A stretch of 50,220 nt of DNA from Archangium sp. (lineage in GTDB: Bacteria; Myxococcota; Myxococcia; Myxococcales; Myxococcaceae): NCBI GenBank assembly GCA_022843845.1, contig JALHMW010000033.1:1-50220 (forward strand), in the 5' to 3' direction. The position numbers were made by a program, and so were the translations under genes. Under the pieces are notes generated by a model. That model was not told the DNA's origin, ran no database searches, and saw nothing but the letters and a program-made list of their open reading frames with translations. How positions within the stretch are numbered: the first letter of the stretch is position 1; every line of letters begins with the position of its first letter. Positions 18,024-27,094 of this stretch are shown in pieces.

Positions 18024-18068
18024 GACCCCCTCAGACGACGACAGATGCGCTCCAGAATCATCAAACTT

Positions 18069-18839
18069 TTACGACTTTGTTTCAGTGTCGGCCGCGGCCG
18101 GCGTTTCGGTGACAGGGGCCTCGGCAGGCGTCTTCGCCTTCGAGACGACGACCAGCGCAGGGCGGATCAGCCGGTCATTCAGGGTGAAGCCCCTCAGGTA
18201 CTCGGAGTGGACGTGGTTGGGCGGCAGCTCGTCGGTCTCGGCGGCTGACATCGCCTCGTGCCGGTTGGGGTCGAACGGCTCCCCCTTCGAAGAGAACCCC
18301 TTCACGCCGTGCTTGCCGAGCGTGTCTTCGAAGAGCTTGCGCGTCATCTCGACGCCCTTCTTGAGGCTCTCGAGGTCGCCACTGGTGCGGGCGTGCTCGA
18401 GGGCGCGGTCGAAGTTGTCGACGACGGGCAGGAAGTCTCGCAGCAGCTTCTCGCTGCCGAACTTCTGCACCTCGTCCTTCTCCTTGGCCGCGCGCTTCTT
18501 GTAGTTCTCGAGGTCCGCGACGGCCCGCAGCATCTTCTCGTGCTCGTCCTTGATCTTCCCCATCAGCTCGCGGCCCTTGGCCATCGAGACCTCGAGCTGC
18601 GTGGTGAGCATCGCGACTTCGTCGGCGGCTGCAGGAGGCGCAGGCGCCGTGGCTTCGGCCGGAGCCGTCTCCTCTGGAGTCACGGTCGCTGCCGGCGCGG
18701 AATCAGAATCCGCATCGCCGCGCACCGAGGCCTTCGCCTTCTCCACGCTCTTGAGCGCCTCGTTGATGATGTCGTCGGCGATGTTGGTGGAAAAGCTGCC
18801 CTTCTCATCGTTTTGACTCACAGCGGTGATCGTAGGCAC
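18069..18839 (-). CDS. grpE: Nucleotide exchange factor GrpE
   Basis: GrpE releases ADP from DnaK. The 256-residue frame has an Ala/Glu/Pro-rich disordered N-terminus and the long coiled-coil helix ([19 protein letters not shown]). The conserved [15 protein letters not shown] and the beta-wing segment FDPNRHEAM follow. The GTG at 18839 is the longest start. A GTG at 18821 (MSQNDEKG) is equally credible, and neither has a clear ribosome site. The gene heads the grpE-dnaK-kinase operon and is divergent from a LuxR-type gene 69 bp away. No CIRCE element was seen in that gap. Confidence 0.93.
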   Translation of the reverse strand: MPTITAVSQNDEKGSFSTNIADDIINEALKSVEKAKASVRGDADSDSAPAATVTPEETAPAEATAPAPPAAADEVAMLTTQLEVSMAKGRELMGKIKDEHEKMLRAVADLENYKKRAAKEKDEVQKFGSEKLLRDFLPVVDNFDRALEHARTSGDLESLKKGVEMTRKLFEDTLGKHGVKGFSSKGEPFDPNRHEAMSAAETDELPPNHVHSEYLRGFTLNDRLIRPALVVVSKAKTPAEAPVTETPAAADTETKS

Positions 18840-18908
18840 AACCGGGGTGGCTCGTCTTGCGTCACAGGCATCTGCCGTCGTGACGGTGCGCTAAGGTAGG
18901 CCCTCGCG

Positions 18909-19169
18909 ATGCAGCAGTGGACGACCTTCAGGTGGGCCGGTCAGACCTTCGCCGTGGTGAGCCAGGCCGCGCCCTCCAGACCTGGTGGGCCGGTCCTCAC
19001 GCCCGCCGAGCGTGAGGTGATGACGCTCCTCCTCGCCGGGAAGAGCAACAGCGAGATCGCCAGGAAGCGCAAGACGGCCGTGCGCACCGTCGCCAACCAG
19101 GTCGCGAGCCTCTTCCGCAAGTTCGGCGTCGGCTCCAGAGCGGCGCTGGCCGCGAGGGTGCACCCATGA
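18909..19169 (+). CDS. Small LuxR-type HTH protein (86 aa)
   Basis: The protein is essentially a stand-alone LuxR/GerE DNA-binding domain, residues about 28-86 (LTPAEREVMTLLLAGKSNSE, then RTVANQVASLFRKFGVGSR). It follows a short beta-like leader, WTTFRWAGQTFAVVS. There is no sensor or receiver domain. Its stop overlaps the ATG of the next gene (ATGA), so the pair is coupled. Divergent placement beside grpE suggests it could act on that promoter, which is inference. Confidence 0.85.
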   Translation: MQQWTTFRWAGQTFAVVSQAAPSRPGGPVLTPAEREVMTLLLAGKSNSEIARKRKTAVRTVANQVASLFRKFGVGSRAALAARVHP

Positions 19170-20176
19170 AAAGCGCGGCCACCATCGCCGTCATCGAAGC
19201 CGCCTACGCGGTCGACAAGGCCACGCCGGAGTGGCTCGACGGGGTGGTGGGAGCCGTTGCGCCGCTGCTCGACACCGGGTTCGGCGTCTGGGCCGCGCTC
19301 TACGACGCCTCGAAGCCAGAGGCGTTTCGCATCGGCCCCTTCGGTGGCCGCGGCGTGCCGACGGAGCGCTTCGAGCTGCTGAAGGCGGGCGCGGAGTCGC
19401 TGCCGTATTCGATGATCGAGCGCACCTTCGTCACGCGCACCTGCGGCACCATCTCGCAGCTGCTGGGGCCTTCGTTCTTCGAGGGCAACAGCATCGTCGA
19501 GGTGTTCGAGCAGACCTGGGGCATCGCCGACAGCATCGGCATCAACGCGCAGGATCCCACCATGCACGGGTGTGTGCTCGGCGTGCCGCTGTCGAAGCGC
19601 AAGCCGGTGTCAGCCACCTTCGCCGCCCGGTGGAGCCGCCTCGCCGCCCACATCGCGTCCGGGTTTCGGCTGCGTCGCCAGCTCGCTCACACCCTCGAGC
19701 GGGGCCTCACTGGAGCCGAAGCCGTGCTCGAGCCCGACGGCGCCCTCGCGCACGCCGAAGGGGCGGCGACCGAGGGCCCCGCACGGCTGGCGCTCCGTGG
19801 TGCGGCGGTCGCGCTCGACAAGGCCCGCGCGAAGGCCGCCCGCATCGGCGACCCTGATGGTGCCATCGGCGAGTGGCAGCCGCTCGTCGAAGCGAGGTGG
19901 ACGCTCTACGATCACTTCGAGCGCGACGGCCGCCGGTACTACGTCGCGCGCCGCAACGATCCCCAGGTGGCCGAAGACGGGCTGACGTTGCGCGAACGCC
20001 AGGTGGCCGGCTTCGCGGCGCTCGGGCACTCGAACAAGTTGATCGCCTACGAGCTGGGGCTGAAGCCCTCGACGGTGGCGACGCACCTGTCAGCCGCTGC
20101 GAAGAAGCTGGGCCTCTCGGGGCGCCTCGAGCTGATTCAGCACCTGCGGGCCTCGCGCGACCTGTCGGCCCCCTGA
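19166..20176 (+). CDS. LuxR-family regulator with N-terminal sensor region (336 aa)
   Basis: Residues 1-170 form an alpha/beta domain resembling GAF-type sensors of atypical LuxR regulators. A central Ala/Arg-rich part follows. Residues about 270-325 are a LuxR HTH (LTLRERQVAGFAALGHSNK, then PSTVATHLSAAAKKLGLSGR). Ligand unknown. Its coupling with another LuxR-domain protein is unusual, since the smaller protein could compete for DNA or form mixed dimers with it. Confidence 0.85.
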   Translation: MKSAATIAVIEAAYAVDKATPEWLDGVVGAVAPLLDTGFGVWAALYDASKPEAFRIGPFGGRGVPTERFELLKAGAESLPYSMIERTFVTRTCGTISQLLGPSFFEGNSIVEVFEQTWGIADSIGINAQDPTMHGCVLGVPLSKRKPVSATFAARWSRLAAHIASGFRLRRQLAHTLERGLTGAEAVLEPDGALAHAEGAATEGPARLALRGAAVALDKARAKAARIGDPDGAIGEWQPLVEARWTLYDHFERDGRRYYVARRNDPQVAEDGLTLRERQVAGFAALGHSNKLIAYELGLKPSTVATHLSAAAKKLGLSGRLELIQHLRASRDLSAP

Positions 20177-20183
20177 ACGGAGC

Positions 20184-20699
20184 TCAACCCTCGTCGGGCT
20201 CGTCGACCGCTGGCGCCTCGACGACGGGCTTCTGCTTCTTGCCCATCGGCTTCTTCGTCGCGGTCTTCTTGGTCACCGGCGACTTCTTCGCGCCGCCACG
20301 GCCGACCGTCTTCTTCGCGGGCTTCTTCGGCGAGGGCGGAGGTTGAGCCATCTCTGGGGGCGCGGCGTTCTTCGGCGTCGGCGCTGGCGCAGGCGCACTC
20401 GACGGCTCTCCGGGTGCCGTCTTGAACTGCTTCGAGACCTCGGAGAGCGCACCTTCGGCCTGCTTCACGCCGACCTCGACCAGCGAGGCGAGCTGCTCCG
20501 CCGTCTTCTTCGCCCAGACCGACGCCTCTTGAACGCCCTCGCGCACCTTGGCCTGGCGCTCGGGGTCCTTCACTTCCTTCATCAGCCGCTCGGCTTCCTT
20601 CTTCACGTCGGTGGCGGCGCGCTTGAAGTCGTCGCCGGCCTTCTTGAGGAAGCCTTTGAACTTCGAGTCCCAGTCAGCGCCGGCGTCGTTTTCGGGCAT
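20184..20699 (-). CDS. Histone-H1-like Lys-rich protein (171 aa)
   Basis: The ATG at 20699 has GAGGAG nine bases upstream. Residues 1-90 are an amphipathic, charged helical region (KFKGFLKKAGDDFKRAATD, then KKTAEQLASLVEVG) resembling phasin- or apolipoprotein-like coiled coils. A Pro/Ala linker follows. The C-terminal 50 residues are Lys/Ala/Pro-rich (KKPAKKTVGRGGAKK, then TKKTATKKPMGKKQK) like eukaryotic H1 tails and bacterial H1-like proteins. DNA or polyphosphate binding is plausible. The very end is acidic (DEPDEG). Confidence 0.75.
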   Translation of the reverse strand: MPENDAGADWDSKFKGFLKKAGDDFKRAATDVKKEAERLMKEVKDPERQAKVREGVQEASVWAKKTAEQLASLVEVGVKQAEGALSEVSKQFKTAPGEPSSAPAPAPTPKNAAPPEMAQPPPSPKKPAKKTVGRGGAKKSPVTKKTATKKPMGKKQKPVVEAPAVDEPDEG

Positions 20700-20820
20700 G
20701 GTGCGATTCTCCTCGAACATCAGTTCAGCTGCTCCGGTCAGGTGCGGGAGCGAGGGCCCGCAGGTGCGCCACGGGCCAACGCGCGGCGGCCGGCTCGATT
20801 TCCGAAGTCGAGCGCTCCGG

Positions 20821-21027
20821 TCAGGCAGGGGGTGGGGGCTTCGACGGGTCTCGCTCGTTGGGGTCGCGCTTCGGGCCCGGCCCGTTCTCCCACTCGGGCG
20901 GGAACTGCAGTCGCCTCAGCTTGAGCCACGCGAGGGTGGTGATGATGCCGATGAAGACCAGCCCGGCGATCTCCCGAACCGTCCACCCATCAGGGAGTCC
21001 CGCGCCCAGCAGCAGCACCACGTTCAT
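20821..21027 (-). CDS. Small single-span membrane protein (68 aa)
   Basis: The ATG at 21027 is preceded by GAGGAG at six bases, a strong ribosome site that supports this short gene. A hydrophobic N-terminal segment (MNVVLLLGAGL) and a second at residues 19-36 (EIAGLVFIGIITTLAWLKL) give one or two membrane spans. A polar, Pro-rich cytosolic tail follows (PPEWENGPGPKRDPNERD). It lies between an SDR and the H1-like gene on the same strand. Function unknown. Confidence 0.7.
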   Translation of the reverse strand: MNVVLLLGAGLPDGWTVREIAGLVFIGIITTLAWLKLRRLQFPPEWENGPGPKRDPNERDPSKPPPPA

Positions 21028-21055
21028 GTCAGCTCCTCACGTCTCACTTCAGACT

Positions 21056-21874
21056 TCAGTCGACGAAGAAGTCGGGCAGCGGCTCGACCTTCGGGTCCAC
21101 GGCGTACTGCACGAAGTCCGTCACGCCCTCGCCGCGCAAGAACGTCTCGTCGATGAGGAAATGGCCGCTGAAGTCGACGCCCTTGTTGAACACCGCGTAC
21201 GCCGCGTCGGCCATGATCTCGGGCTTGCGGCTGGCGCGCATCATGTCCTCGCCGCCCAGCATGTTCACCGCGGCCGTCGCGATGGTCGTCTTCGGCCAGA
21301 GCGCGTTGACGGCGACCTTGCCCGCGAACTCCTCGGCCATGCCCAGCACGCACATCGACATGCCGAACTTGGCCATCGAGTACGCGACATGCGAGCCGAA
21401 CCACTTCGGCTTCATCGAGAGCGGCGGCGACAGGTTCAAGATGTGCGGCGTGAACTTCGACGCGAGCAGGTGCGGCAGGCACAGCTGGCTGACCATGAAG
21501 GTGCCGCGCGCGTTGACCTGGTTCATCAGATCGTACCGCTTCATCGGCGTCTCGAGGGTGCCGGTGAGCTGAATCGCCGAGGCGTTGTTGACGCAGATGT
21601 CGAGGCTGCCGAACGTCTTCACCGTCAGCTCGACGGCGGCGTGCACCTGATCGTCGGAACGGATGTCGCAGAGGATTGGCAAGGCCTTGCCGCCGGCGGC
21701 TTCGATCTCCTTCGCGGCCGAGTAGATGGTGCCGGCCAGCTTCGGGTGGGGCTCGGCGGTCTTCGCGGCGATCGCGACGTTGGCGCCGTCACGGGCCGCC
21801 CGGAGCGCGATGGCCAGGCCGATGCCCCGGCTGGCGCCCGAGATGAAGAGGGTGCGGTTCGAGAGAGAAGGCAT
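21056..21874 (-). CDS. SDR related to HSDL2
   Basis: A 272-residue SDR with SGASRGIG (12-19) and NNAS replacing NNAG. Catalytic Tyr and Lys lie in HVAYSMAKFGMSMCVLGMA, and the Ser in LNLSPPLSM. The long segment EEFAGKVAVNALWPKTTIAT closely matches hydroxysteroid dehydrogenase-like protein 2. The C-terminal SCP2 domain found in animal HSDL2 is absent. The natural substrate of this group is unclear, probably a fatty acyl or lipid intermediate. It is 28 bp upstream of the small membrane gene on the same strand. Confidence 0.9.
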   Translation of the reverse strand: MPSLSNRTLFISGASRGIGLAIALRAARDGANVAIAAKTAEPHPKLAGTIYSAAKEIEAAGGKALPILCDIRSDDQVHAAVELTVKTFGSLDICVNNASAIQLTGTLETPMKRYDLMNQVNARGTFMVSQLCLPHLLASKFTPHILNLSPPLSMKPKWFGSHVAYSMAKFGMSMCVLGMAEEFAGKVAVNALWPKTTIATAAVNMLGGEDMMRASRKPEIMADAAYAVFNKGVDFSGHFLIDETFLRGEGVTDFVQYAVDPKVEPLPDFFVD

Positions 21875-21957
21875 GGGGCGCGTATAACCCGTTGTGGTGC
21901 GCGGGGCTCCCGGGAAGTCGCCTCGGTCGTCGTCAGGCGGGGTAGCGTGTTCGGCGT

Positions 21958-23553
21958 ATGTCGCGCCTCGTCGTCTTCGCAGCCCTTGGAACGCTCGCCT
22001 GCTCGGCCTCGTCACCCGCCGTCACCGTTCGCGAGGTCGAGCCCCGCGAGGTGTTCCAGCAGGCCGACACCTTCATCCTCATCAGGGGCAGCTTCACGCC
22101 GAAGGTGAAGGTCGACTTCCAGAACCCGGGCGCCTCGACCCGTGACGCGCAATTCACCGCGCAGCTCGAGCAGGCAGGGCTCGTGGTGGGGCTCTTCGAC
22201 GTGCGGCTCGTCGAACCTGAGGTGTTGAGCGCGCGCGTTCCCGCCGGGCTGGGGGAGGGGCGCTGGGCGTTGCGCGTCACCGACCCCTTCCAGCGACAGG
22301 CGCGGCTCGAAGACGCCATCGTCACCCTCGACTGTGCTGCCACCACCTGTCGCCTCACGGACGGCGGCGTGGTCGACGGCGGCCGTCCCATGCCACGGGC
22401 TGATGCCGGCTTCGACGCGGGGGCCGAAGAAGACGCTGGCCCCCCCGACGCGGGGCCACAGCCCTGCGCGCTCATCACCCTCGCGGACGATGACGGCGAT
22501 GGCTTCGGTCGGGCTGGCAGCGAGGCGATGCTGTGTGGCTCGGGGCGAACCATGACGCCGGGGGACTGCGACGACGTGGACCCGGGCGTGTACGTGGGCG
22601 CTCCCGAGTTCTGCAACCGCGTCGATGACGACTGCGACACGCAAGTCGACGAGGGCGTCTGCCCGGTGCTCAACCCGAACTGGATTCGCCGGCTCGACAC
22701 CGCCTCGGACAAGGTGTGGGAGACGGCCGCTCCGTTCGGTGCCGGGCAGCTGCGCGTCGCCGGCCGCGACGACGTGTGGATTCGCGCCGACGGAGGCTTC
22801 TTCGAGGCCGCGAGCGCCAGCTGCCCGAACGACATTCGCAAAGCCTGGACGTCGGCCGCTGGCCAGGGCTTCGTCGTCGGAGGCAACCCGGCGCTCGGGC
22901 GCATCAGCACGCACGCGCTCGGGGCCGCCGGCTGTCTGAACACGCGAATGGTGTCCGACCCGGCTGCGGGGCTCTGGGGCGACTCCACCGACGCAGGCCT
23001 TCTCGTCTCAGGGGTGCTCCGCAACTCGCGGCACTTCGAGTGGCTTCCCCCCGGCCAGCCCGCCGAGTCCGCCACCAACCTCTCCTCCAGCGTCAGACTC
23101 GAAGACGCGCACCGGGGCGCCGTGCTGATGGGCGCAGGCAGCGAGAACTCCGCGATGGGCGTCTGGTCATGGGACGACACCACCCGCACCTGGCGCCCAG
23201 AGCGGCTGAACCGCCTCGCCCTCCCACAAGGCACGCTTCATGGCGTCTGGGTCGTCTCCCCCACCAGCGCGTTCGCCGTCGGGGACCAGGGCGTGGTGCT
23301 CGAGAAGGCCGGCACCGCGTGGCGTCGGCTGCCGGCGCCGACCAGTGGCACCGTCACCTCGGTCCGCGCCTTCAACGCGGCGCGCGTCTACGTGACGACG
23401 TCGGAGGGCGCCGTGAAGAAGTGGAATGGCCGCGCCTGGCTGACGCTCTACGCCACCGACGCCGGCGTCTCGCTCAATGACCTCGACGGCGTCTCGGAGA
23501 GCGACCTCTGGGCGGTCGGCACCCGCGGGTGGATCGTGCACTGGCCCGAGTAG
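21958..23553 (+). CDS. MopE-motif surface lipoprotein with propeller-like C-terminus
   Basis: The lipoprotein signal ends GTLAC (Cys15). A beta-sandwich-like N-terminal domain (25-125) follows, then a DAG-rich linker. At about 180-235 is a MopE-type metal-binding motif (DDDGDGFG, GDCDDVDPG, NRVDDDCD), a Myxococcota hallmark thought to bind Ca or Cu. The remaining 300 residues show repeated short beta patterns ending DLWAVGTRGWIVHW, as in beta-propeller proteins. It is probably exposed at the cell surface. The SDR gene follows after 18 bp, so they may be cotranscribed. Confidence 0.82.
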   Translation: MSRLVVFAALGTLACSASSPAVTVREVEPREVFQQADTFILIRGSFTPKVKVDFQNPGASTRDAQFTAQLEQAGLVVGLFDVRLVEPEVLSARVPAGLGEGRWALRVTDPFQRQARLEDAIVTLDCAATTCRLTDGGVVDGGRPMPRADAGFDAGAEEDAGPPDAGPQPCALITLADDDGDGFGRAGSEAMLCGSGRTMTPGDCDDVDPGVYVGAPEFCNRVDDDCDTQVDEGVCPVLNPNWIRRLDTASDKVWETAAPFGAGQLRVAGRDDVWIRADGGFFEAASASCPNDIRKAWTSAAGQGFVVGGNPALGRISTHALGAAGCLNTRMVSDPAAGLWGDSTDAGLLVSGVLRNSRHFEWLPPGQPAESATNLSSSVRLEDAHRGAVLMGAGSENSAMGVWSWDDTTRTWRPERLNRLALPQGTLHGVWVVSPTSAFAVGDQGVVLEKAGTAWRRLPAPTSGTVTSVRAFNAARVYVTTSEGAVKKWNGRAWLTLYATDAGVSLNDLDGVSESDLWAVGTRGWIVHWPE

Positions 23554-23571
23554 CTGGCTATTCACGCCTCC

Positions 23572-24495
23572 ATGCCCTGGACCCTCGCTGACGCGCTCGA
23601 TCAAACCGGGAAGGTCGTCGTCATCACTGGAGCGAACTCCGGCCTCGGGCTCGAGTCGACCCGCATGCTCGCGTCGAAGGGCGCGACGGTGGTGATGGGG
23701 TGCCGCAACACGCAGAAGGGTGACGAGGCCGCCGCGGCGGTGCGCGCGAAGGTGCCGAAGGCGTCGCTCGAGGTGATGGCGCTCGATCTCTCGTCGCTGG
23801 CGAGCACTGCGGCGTTCGCGCAGGCGCTCGCCCACAGACACCCGCGCGTCGACGTGTTGATGAACAACGCGGGCGTGATGGCGCTGCCGTACCGGAAGAC
23901 CGCCGATGGCTTCGAGCTGCAGCTGGGCACCAACCACCTCGGGCACTTCGCGCTGACGGCGCAGGTGCTCCCGCTGCTCGAGGCGGCTCCGGCCGCGCGG
24001 GTCGTCGGCGTCAGCTCCCACGCGCATCGCATGGGCACCATCAACTTCGACGACCTGCATGGTGAACGGGCGTATTCGAAGTGGCCCGCCTACGGGCAGT
24101 CGAAGCTGGCCAACCTGCTCTTCACGTTCGAGCTCGAGCGCTGGCTGCGCAAGCACGGCAAGCGCACCATCTCGGTGGTCGCCCACCCCGGCTACTCCGC
24201 CACCAACCTGCAGGGCGTGGGGCCGAAGATGGAGTCGTCGTCGCTCGGCGCGCTCTTCATGAACCTCGGCGCGGCGCTGGTGGCGCAGTCGGCCGAGATG
24301 GGCGCGCTCCCGCAGGTGTTCGCGGCCATTCACCCCGAGATCGCCGGCGGGCAATACGTCGGGCCCGATGGGTTGTTCGAGATGTCGGGCTTCCCTCGCA
24401 TCGTGTCGTCGAACGCCGCGTCACGCGACGAAGCGGTCGCGGCGAGGCTGTGGCAGGTGTCGGAGCAGCTGACGAAGGTGTCGTTCGCGGCCTGA
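23572..24495 (+). CDS. SDR, retinol-dehydrogenase-like
   Basis: A 307-residue SDR with ITGANSGLG (18-26), NNAGVM, the long LGTNHLGHFALT helix start and catalytic YGQSK. The pattern SHAHRMGTINFDDLHGER after the active Ser fits the retinol dehydrogenase / light-dependent protochlorophyllide reductase-like group widespread in bacteria. It acts on an alcohol or carbonyl of unknown identity. It probably shares a transcript with the upstream lipoprotein, though no functional link is visible. Confidence 0.9.
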   Translation: MPWTLADALDQTGKVVVITGANSGLGLESTRMLASKGATVVMGCRNTQKGDEAAAAVRAKVPKASLEVMALDLSSLASTAAFAQALAHRHPRVDVLMNNAGVMALPYRKTADGFELQLGTNHLGHFALTAQVLPLLEAAPAARVVGVSSHAHRMGTINFDDLHGERAYSKWPAYGQSKLANLLFTFELERWLRKHGKRTISVVAHPGYSATNLQGVGPKMESSSLGALFMNLGAALVAQSAEMGALPQVFAAIHPEIAGGQYVGPDGLFEMSGFPRIVSSNAASRDEAVAARLWQVSEQLTKVSFAA

Positions 24496-24707
24496 GCAGC
24501 TCGGCTCCAGGTCGGATGACGACGAGAAGATGACGTGGAGGTCGTGGGCGACCGGCCTGGGCGCGCTGGCCGTGGCGACGGGCGGTGTCTCCCTCTTCGT
24601 GCACGCTCGGGGACACGGGCTCGATGCGGGCGACCGGTGCGCTGATGTGGAAAACGAACGCCGTGACACGCACTCACGTGCGACCGCGCTCGACCCCCAA
24701 ACGACAA

Positions 24708-24736
24708 CGGCCGCGCTGCAGCTCGCAGCACGGCCG
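24708..24736 (-). terminator. Strong hairpin terminator
   Basis: CGGCCGCGCTGC and GCAGCACGGCCG enclose a 5-nt loop. On the minus strand the 12-bp stem has one G-U pair and is followed by TTGTCGTTT. It sits about 25 bp past the stop of the leftward gene at 24760. It also lies past the rightward SDR gene and could end both. Confidence 0.7.
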
Positions 24737-24759
24737 AAGTCAGGTCTTGCGGCTCGACG

Positions 24760-25794
24760 TCAGGGCGCGACGACGGCCGGCGCGGCCTTCTCGGCGTGCG
24801 TGCGGTAGATGAACGAGTACACGTCCATCAGGTCGCGCGGCGCCTGCCCGGCGGTCTTGAGCTGGTCGTTCGTCTTCTTCACCACCGACAGGAACTGGCG
24901 GTAGCCCTCGGCCTTCACCGGCTGCGACTTCTCGACGTTGAGGCCAACCGTCAGGCCCTGCAGCGAGAGCGCGGTGGGCTTCACGCACGCGTACTGGCTC
25001 GGGTCGAGCAGCGCGCCGAAGACGGTCGCGAACGGCCAGGTGACGGCCTTCAGCGTGCCCTTGCTGTCCTTGAGGACGACGGCACCTGCGAAGGCCTCGA
25101 GGCGCTCGGCGTAGTCGCCGGTGCCGTGGAGCAGGTCCTTCAGCGCCGCGAGCGCCTTGGTGCGGTTCTCGGGGTCCATGCCCGCGAACGGAATCGAGCC
25201 CTCGATGGGGAACACGATGTTGGTGGCCTTGAGCAGCAGGCGCGCGTTCTCGAACAGCTCCTCGGGGGTGCTCTTCGAGAAGGCCTCTTTCGAGAGCGTC
25301 TTCTGCGCGAAGGCGATGGCCGCTTCTTTCAGGCCTTCTTTGCCCTCGACGCCCGGCTTGCCGCGCTCACCCTCGACGAAGGCTTCACCTGTGAAGCCAC
25401 CGGCGAACAGCTTCTCGAACGCGGTGATCTGATCGGTGACCGTGGTGAAGCGCGCCTTCGGGGCGGCCTTCGCCTTCGCCTTCTTCTTCGCGCTGCCTTC
25501 CGGGCGGGGCTTCTTGGAGCGGCCATTCGCCTTCGACTTCAGCGCGGTCATCTCGGCGGCCGTCAACGTCACCGGCACGAGCACCTTCGCCTTGTCCTTG
25601 ATGAACTTCTTCAGGCCCGAGCGCTCGAAGTAGAGGATGAGGTACTTGCCATCGTCCTCGACGATGAGGCCATTGCCCCAGTCCGGCTGCAGCTCGTGCT
25701 TCATGACCTTCGGAGCGGCGACCACCGGGGTCGTCGGCGCCATCGGCGCGGGAGCAGGAGCGGGAGTCGTGGGACGGTGGGGGTTTGCGATCAT
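24760..25794 (-). CDS. Hypothetical protein with Lys/Ala-rich linker (344 aa)
   Basis: Residues 1-30 are Pro/Ala-rich. Residues about 32-75 (ELQPDWGNGLIVEDDGKYLI) form a small beta domain like the WGNGxV proteins of the DUF3553 type. A basic Lys/Ala segment follows (about 85-112). A helical domain then has EKLFAGGFTGEAFVEGERG and ends in helices rich in Lys and Ala. No catalytic motif is visible. The basic segment suggests nucleic acid binding. The start at 25794 lacks a clear ribosome site. A strong terminator follows the gene. Confidence 0.75.
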   Translation of the reverse strand: MIANPHRPTTPAPAPAPMAPTTPVVAAPKVMKHELQPDWGNGLIVEDDGKYLILYFERSGLKKFIKDKAKVLVPVTLTAAEMTALKSKANGRSKKPRPEGSAKKKAKAKAAPKARFTTVTDQITAFEKLFAGGFTGEAFVEGERGKPGVEGKEGLKEAAIAFAQKTLSKEAFSKSTPEELFENARLLLKATNIVFPIEGSIPFAGMDPENRTKALAALKDLLHGTGDYAERLEAFAGAVVLKDSKGTLKAVTWPFATVFGALLDPSQYACVKPTALSLQGLTVGLNVEKSQPVKAEGYRQFLSVVKKTNDQLKTAGQAPRDLMDVYSFIYRTHAEKAAPAVVAP

Positions 25795-25874
25795 CGCACG
25801 CCCATACCCGACGCGTGCCCAAAGCACCACCCCGCCCACGGGGGCCCGGTAATCTCGCGGACCTGGCTCGTTTC

Positions 25875-27035
25875 TCAACGGGCAGGGCGCCCGAGCGAGA
25901 AGTCTCCCCGGGACAGGCCGCGCCACACCGCCTCGAGGGGCCCGACCTGAAACCGCCTGGTCCACCACCACGCGAGGACGAGCTGGAACCCCCAGAACCC
26001 GAACGGCGCGAGGAAGAGGGCGACGCGGCTCCAGGTGCCGAACTGGCCGAGCCCATGGCCGTAGAACACCAGCGTGCCGACGATGGAGTGCATCAGATAC
26101 GCGGTGAAGGCGACGCGTCCCAGCCGCCCGATGGCCTGTGACGCCAGCGCCGTTGGGAAGCGATTCGCGAGGCTGATGACGCCGAGCCCGAGGCCGCCCG
26201 CGACGCCGATGGAGCCGAGCTCGTGCAGCGACTGCGCCCAGAACCACGTGCGGAAGTCGAAGTCGGAGCGCCACTGCAGCCACAGCCCCGCGCCCGAGAT
26301 GGCGAGCCCGACGACGAGCGCGACGGCACCCCACGGAGAGAACGCGAGTGAGCCCTCGAAGACCTTCGCCTTCACCGCGGCCATGCCGAACAACATGCAG
26401 CCAGCGGCGCGCCAGCCGGTCTCGAAGACGAGGCCCACCGTCTGCGAGTCGAAGGCGATCGCCGCGCGGAGCGGCAGCTGGGCGAGCCAGCCGCTGCGGA
26501 AGACCTCGAGCTCTGCAGGGGCGGTCGACGCGTCGTAGTGGGTGTGCAGGTCGGCGATCAGCGCCGAGGGGAGCGCGTCGAAGAAGAGCGCTGCAGCAGC
26601 GGCGACCAGCGGCGAGACGAGCAGGAACGCAGTGCCCACCGAGACCAGCCGGCGCACCGGCCACTCGCGCGCCCCGAGCAGCAGCATTCCCACGACGCCG
26701 TAGGTGAACAACACGTCGCCGAACCAGATGAGGTACCCGTGAAGGAGACCAAAGACGGTGAGCCACAGCAGGCGGCGGTATGGGTTGGACGCCTTGCCGG
26801 CCAGCACCAATGAGGCTCCGAACAGAGTCGAGAACAGGCTGATGAACTTGAAGTCGAAGAAGAGCCGGCCCAGTGACCACGCGACGCCGTCGAGGCCCGT
26901 CAGCGAGCCGAACGCCGAGGGGTTCATGTACGCCGCGTGCGGCATCGAGAAGGCCTGAATGTTCATGACGAGAATGCCGAGCAGGGCGACCCCGCGCAGC
27001 ACGTCGATCGATGCAACCCGTGGTGTCGTGGTCAT
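25875..27035 (-). CDS. DUF418 (YeiB-like) membrane protein
   Basis: A 386-residue protein with about ten membrane segments. The N-terminus VASIDVLRGVALLGILVMNI is the signature of the DUF418/DUF1624 acyltransferase-3-related family. The large C-terminal portion has GRLGRVAFTAYLMHSIVGT and a Trp-rich last helix, also as in DUF418. Members are suspected membrane transferases or transporters, without an assigned substrate. It is divergent from the exported protein at 27095, with 59 bp between. Confidence 0.88.
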   Translation of the reverse strand: MTTTPRVASIDVLRGVALLGILVMNIQAFSMPHAAYMNPSAFGSLTGLDGVAWSLGRLFFDFKFISLFSTLFGASLVLAGKASNPYRRLLWLTVFGLLHGYLIWFGDVLFTYGVVGMLLLGAREWPVRRLVSVGTAFLLVSPLVAAAAALFFDALPSALIADLHTHYDASTAPAELEVFRSGWLAQLPLRAAIAFDSQTVGLVFETGWRAAGCMLFGMAAVKAKVFEGSLAFSPWGAVALVVGLAISGAGLWLQWRSDFDFRTWFWAQSLHELGSIGVAGGLGLGVISLANRFPTALASQAIGRLGRVAFTAYLMHSIVGTLVFYGHGLGQFGTWSRVALFLAPFGFWGFQLVLAWWWTRRFQVGPLEAVWRGLSRGDFSLGRPAR

Positions 27036-27094
27036 GTCGAAAGAGTGCTCGTGTCCGCGCTCGCCCCATCCTCGCGTTCGCGGCACAGTGTCTC

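Noticed and set aside
24530..24808. 92-codon plus-strand frame after the SDR, beginning with a membrane-like segment
   Set aside because: Its second half crosses the terminator hairpin at 24708-24736 and the 3' end of the leftward gene, and it has no good ribosome site.
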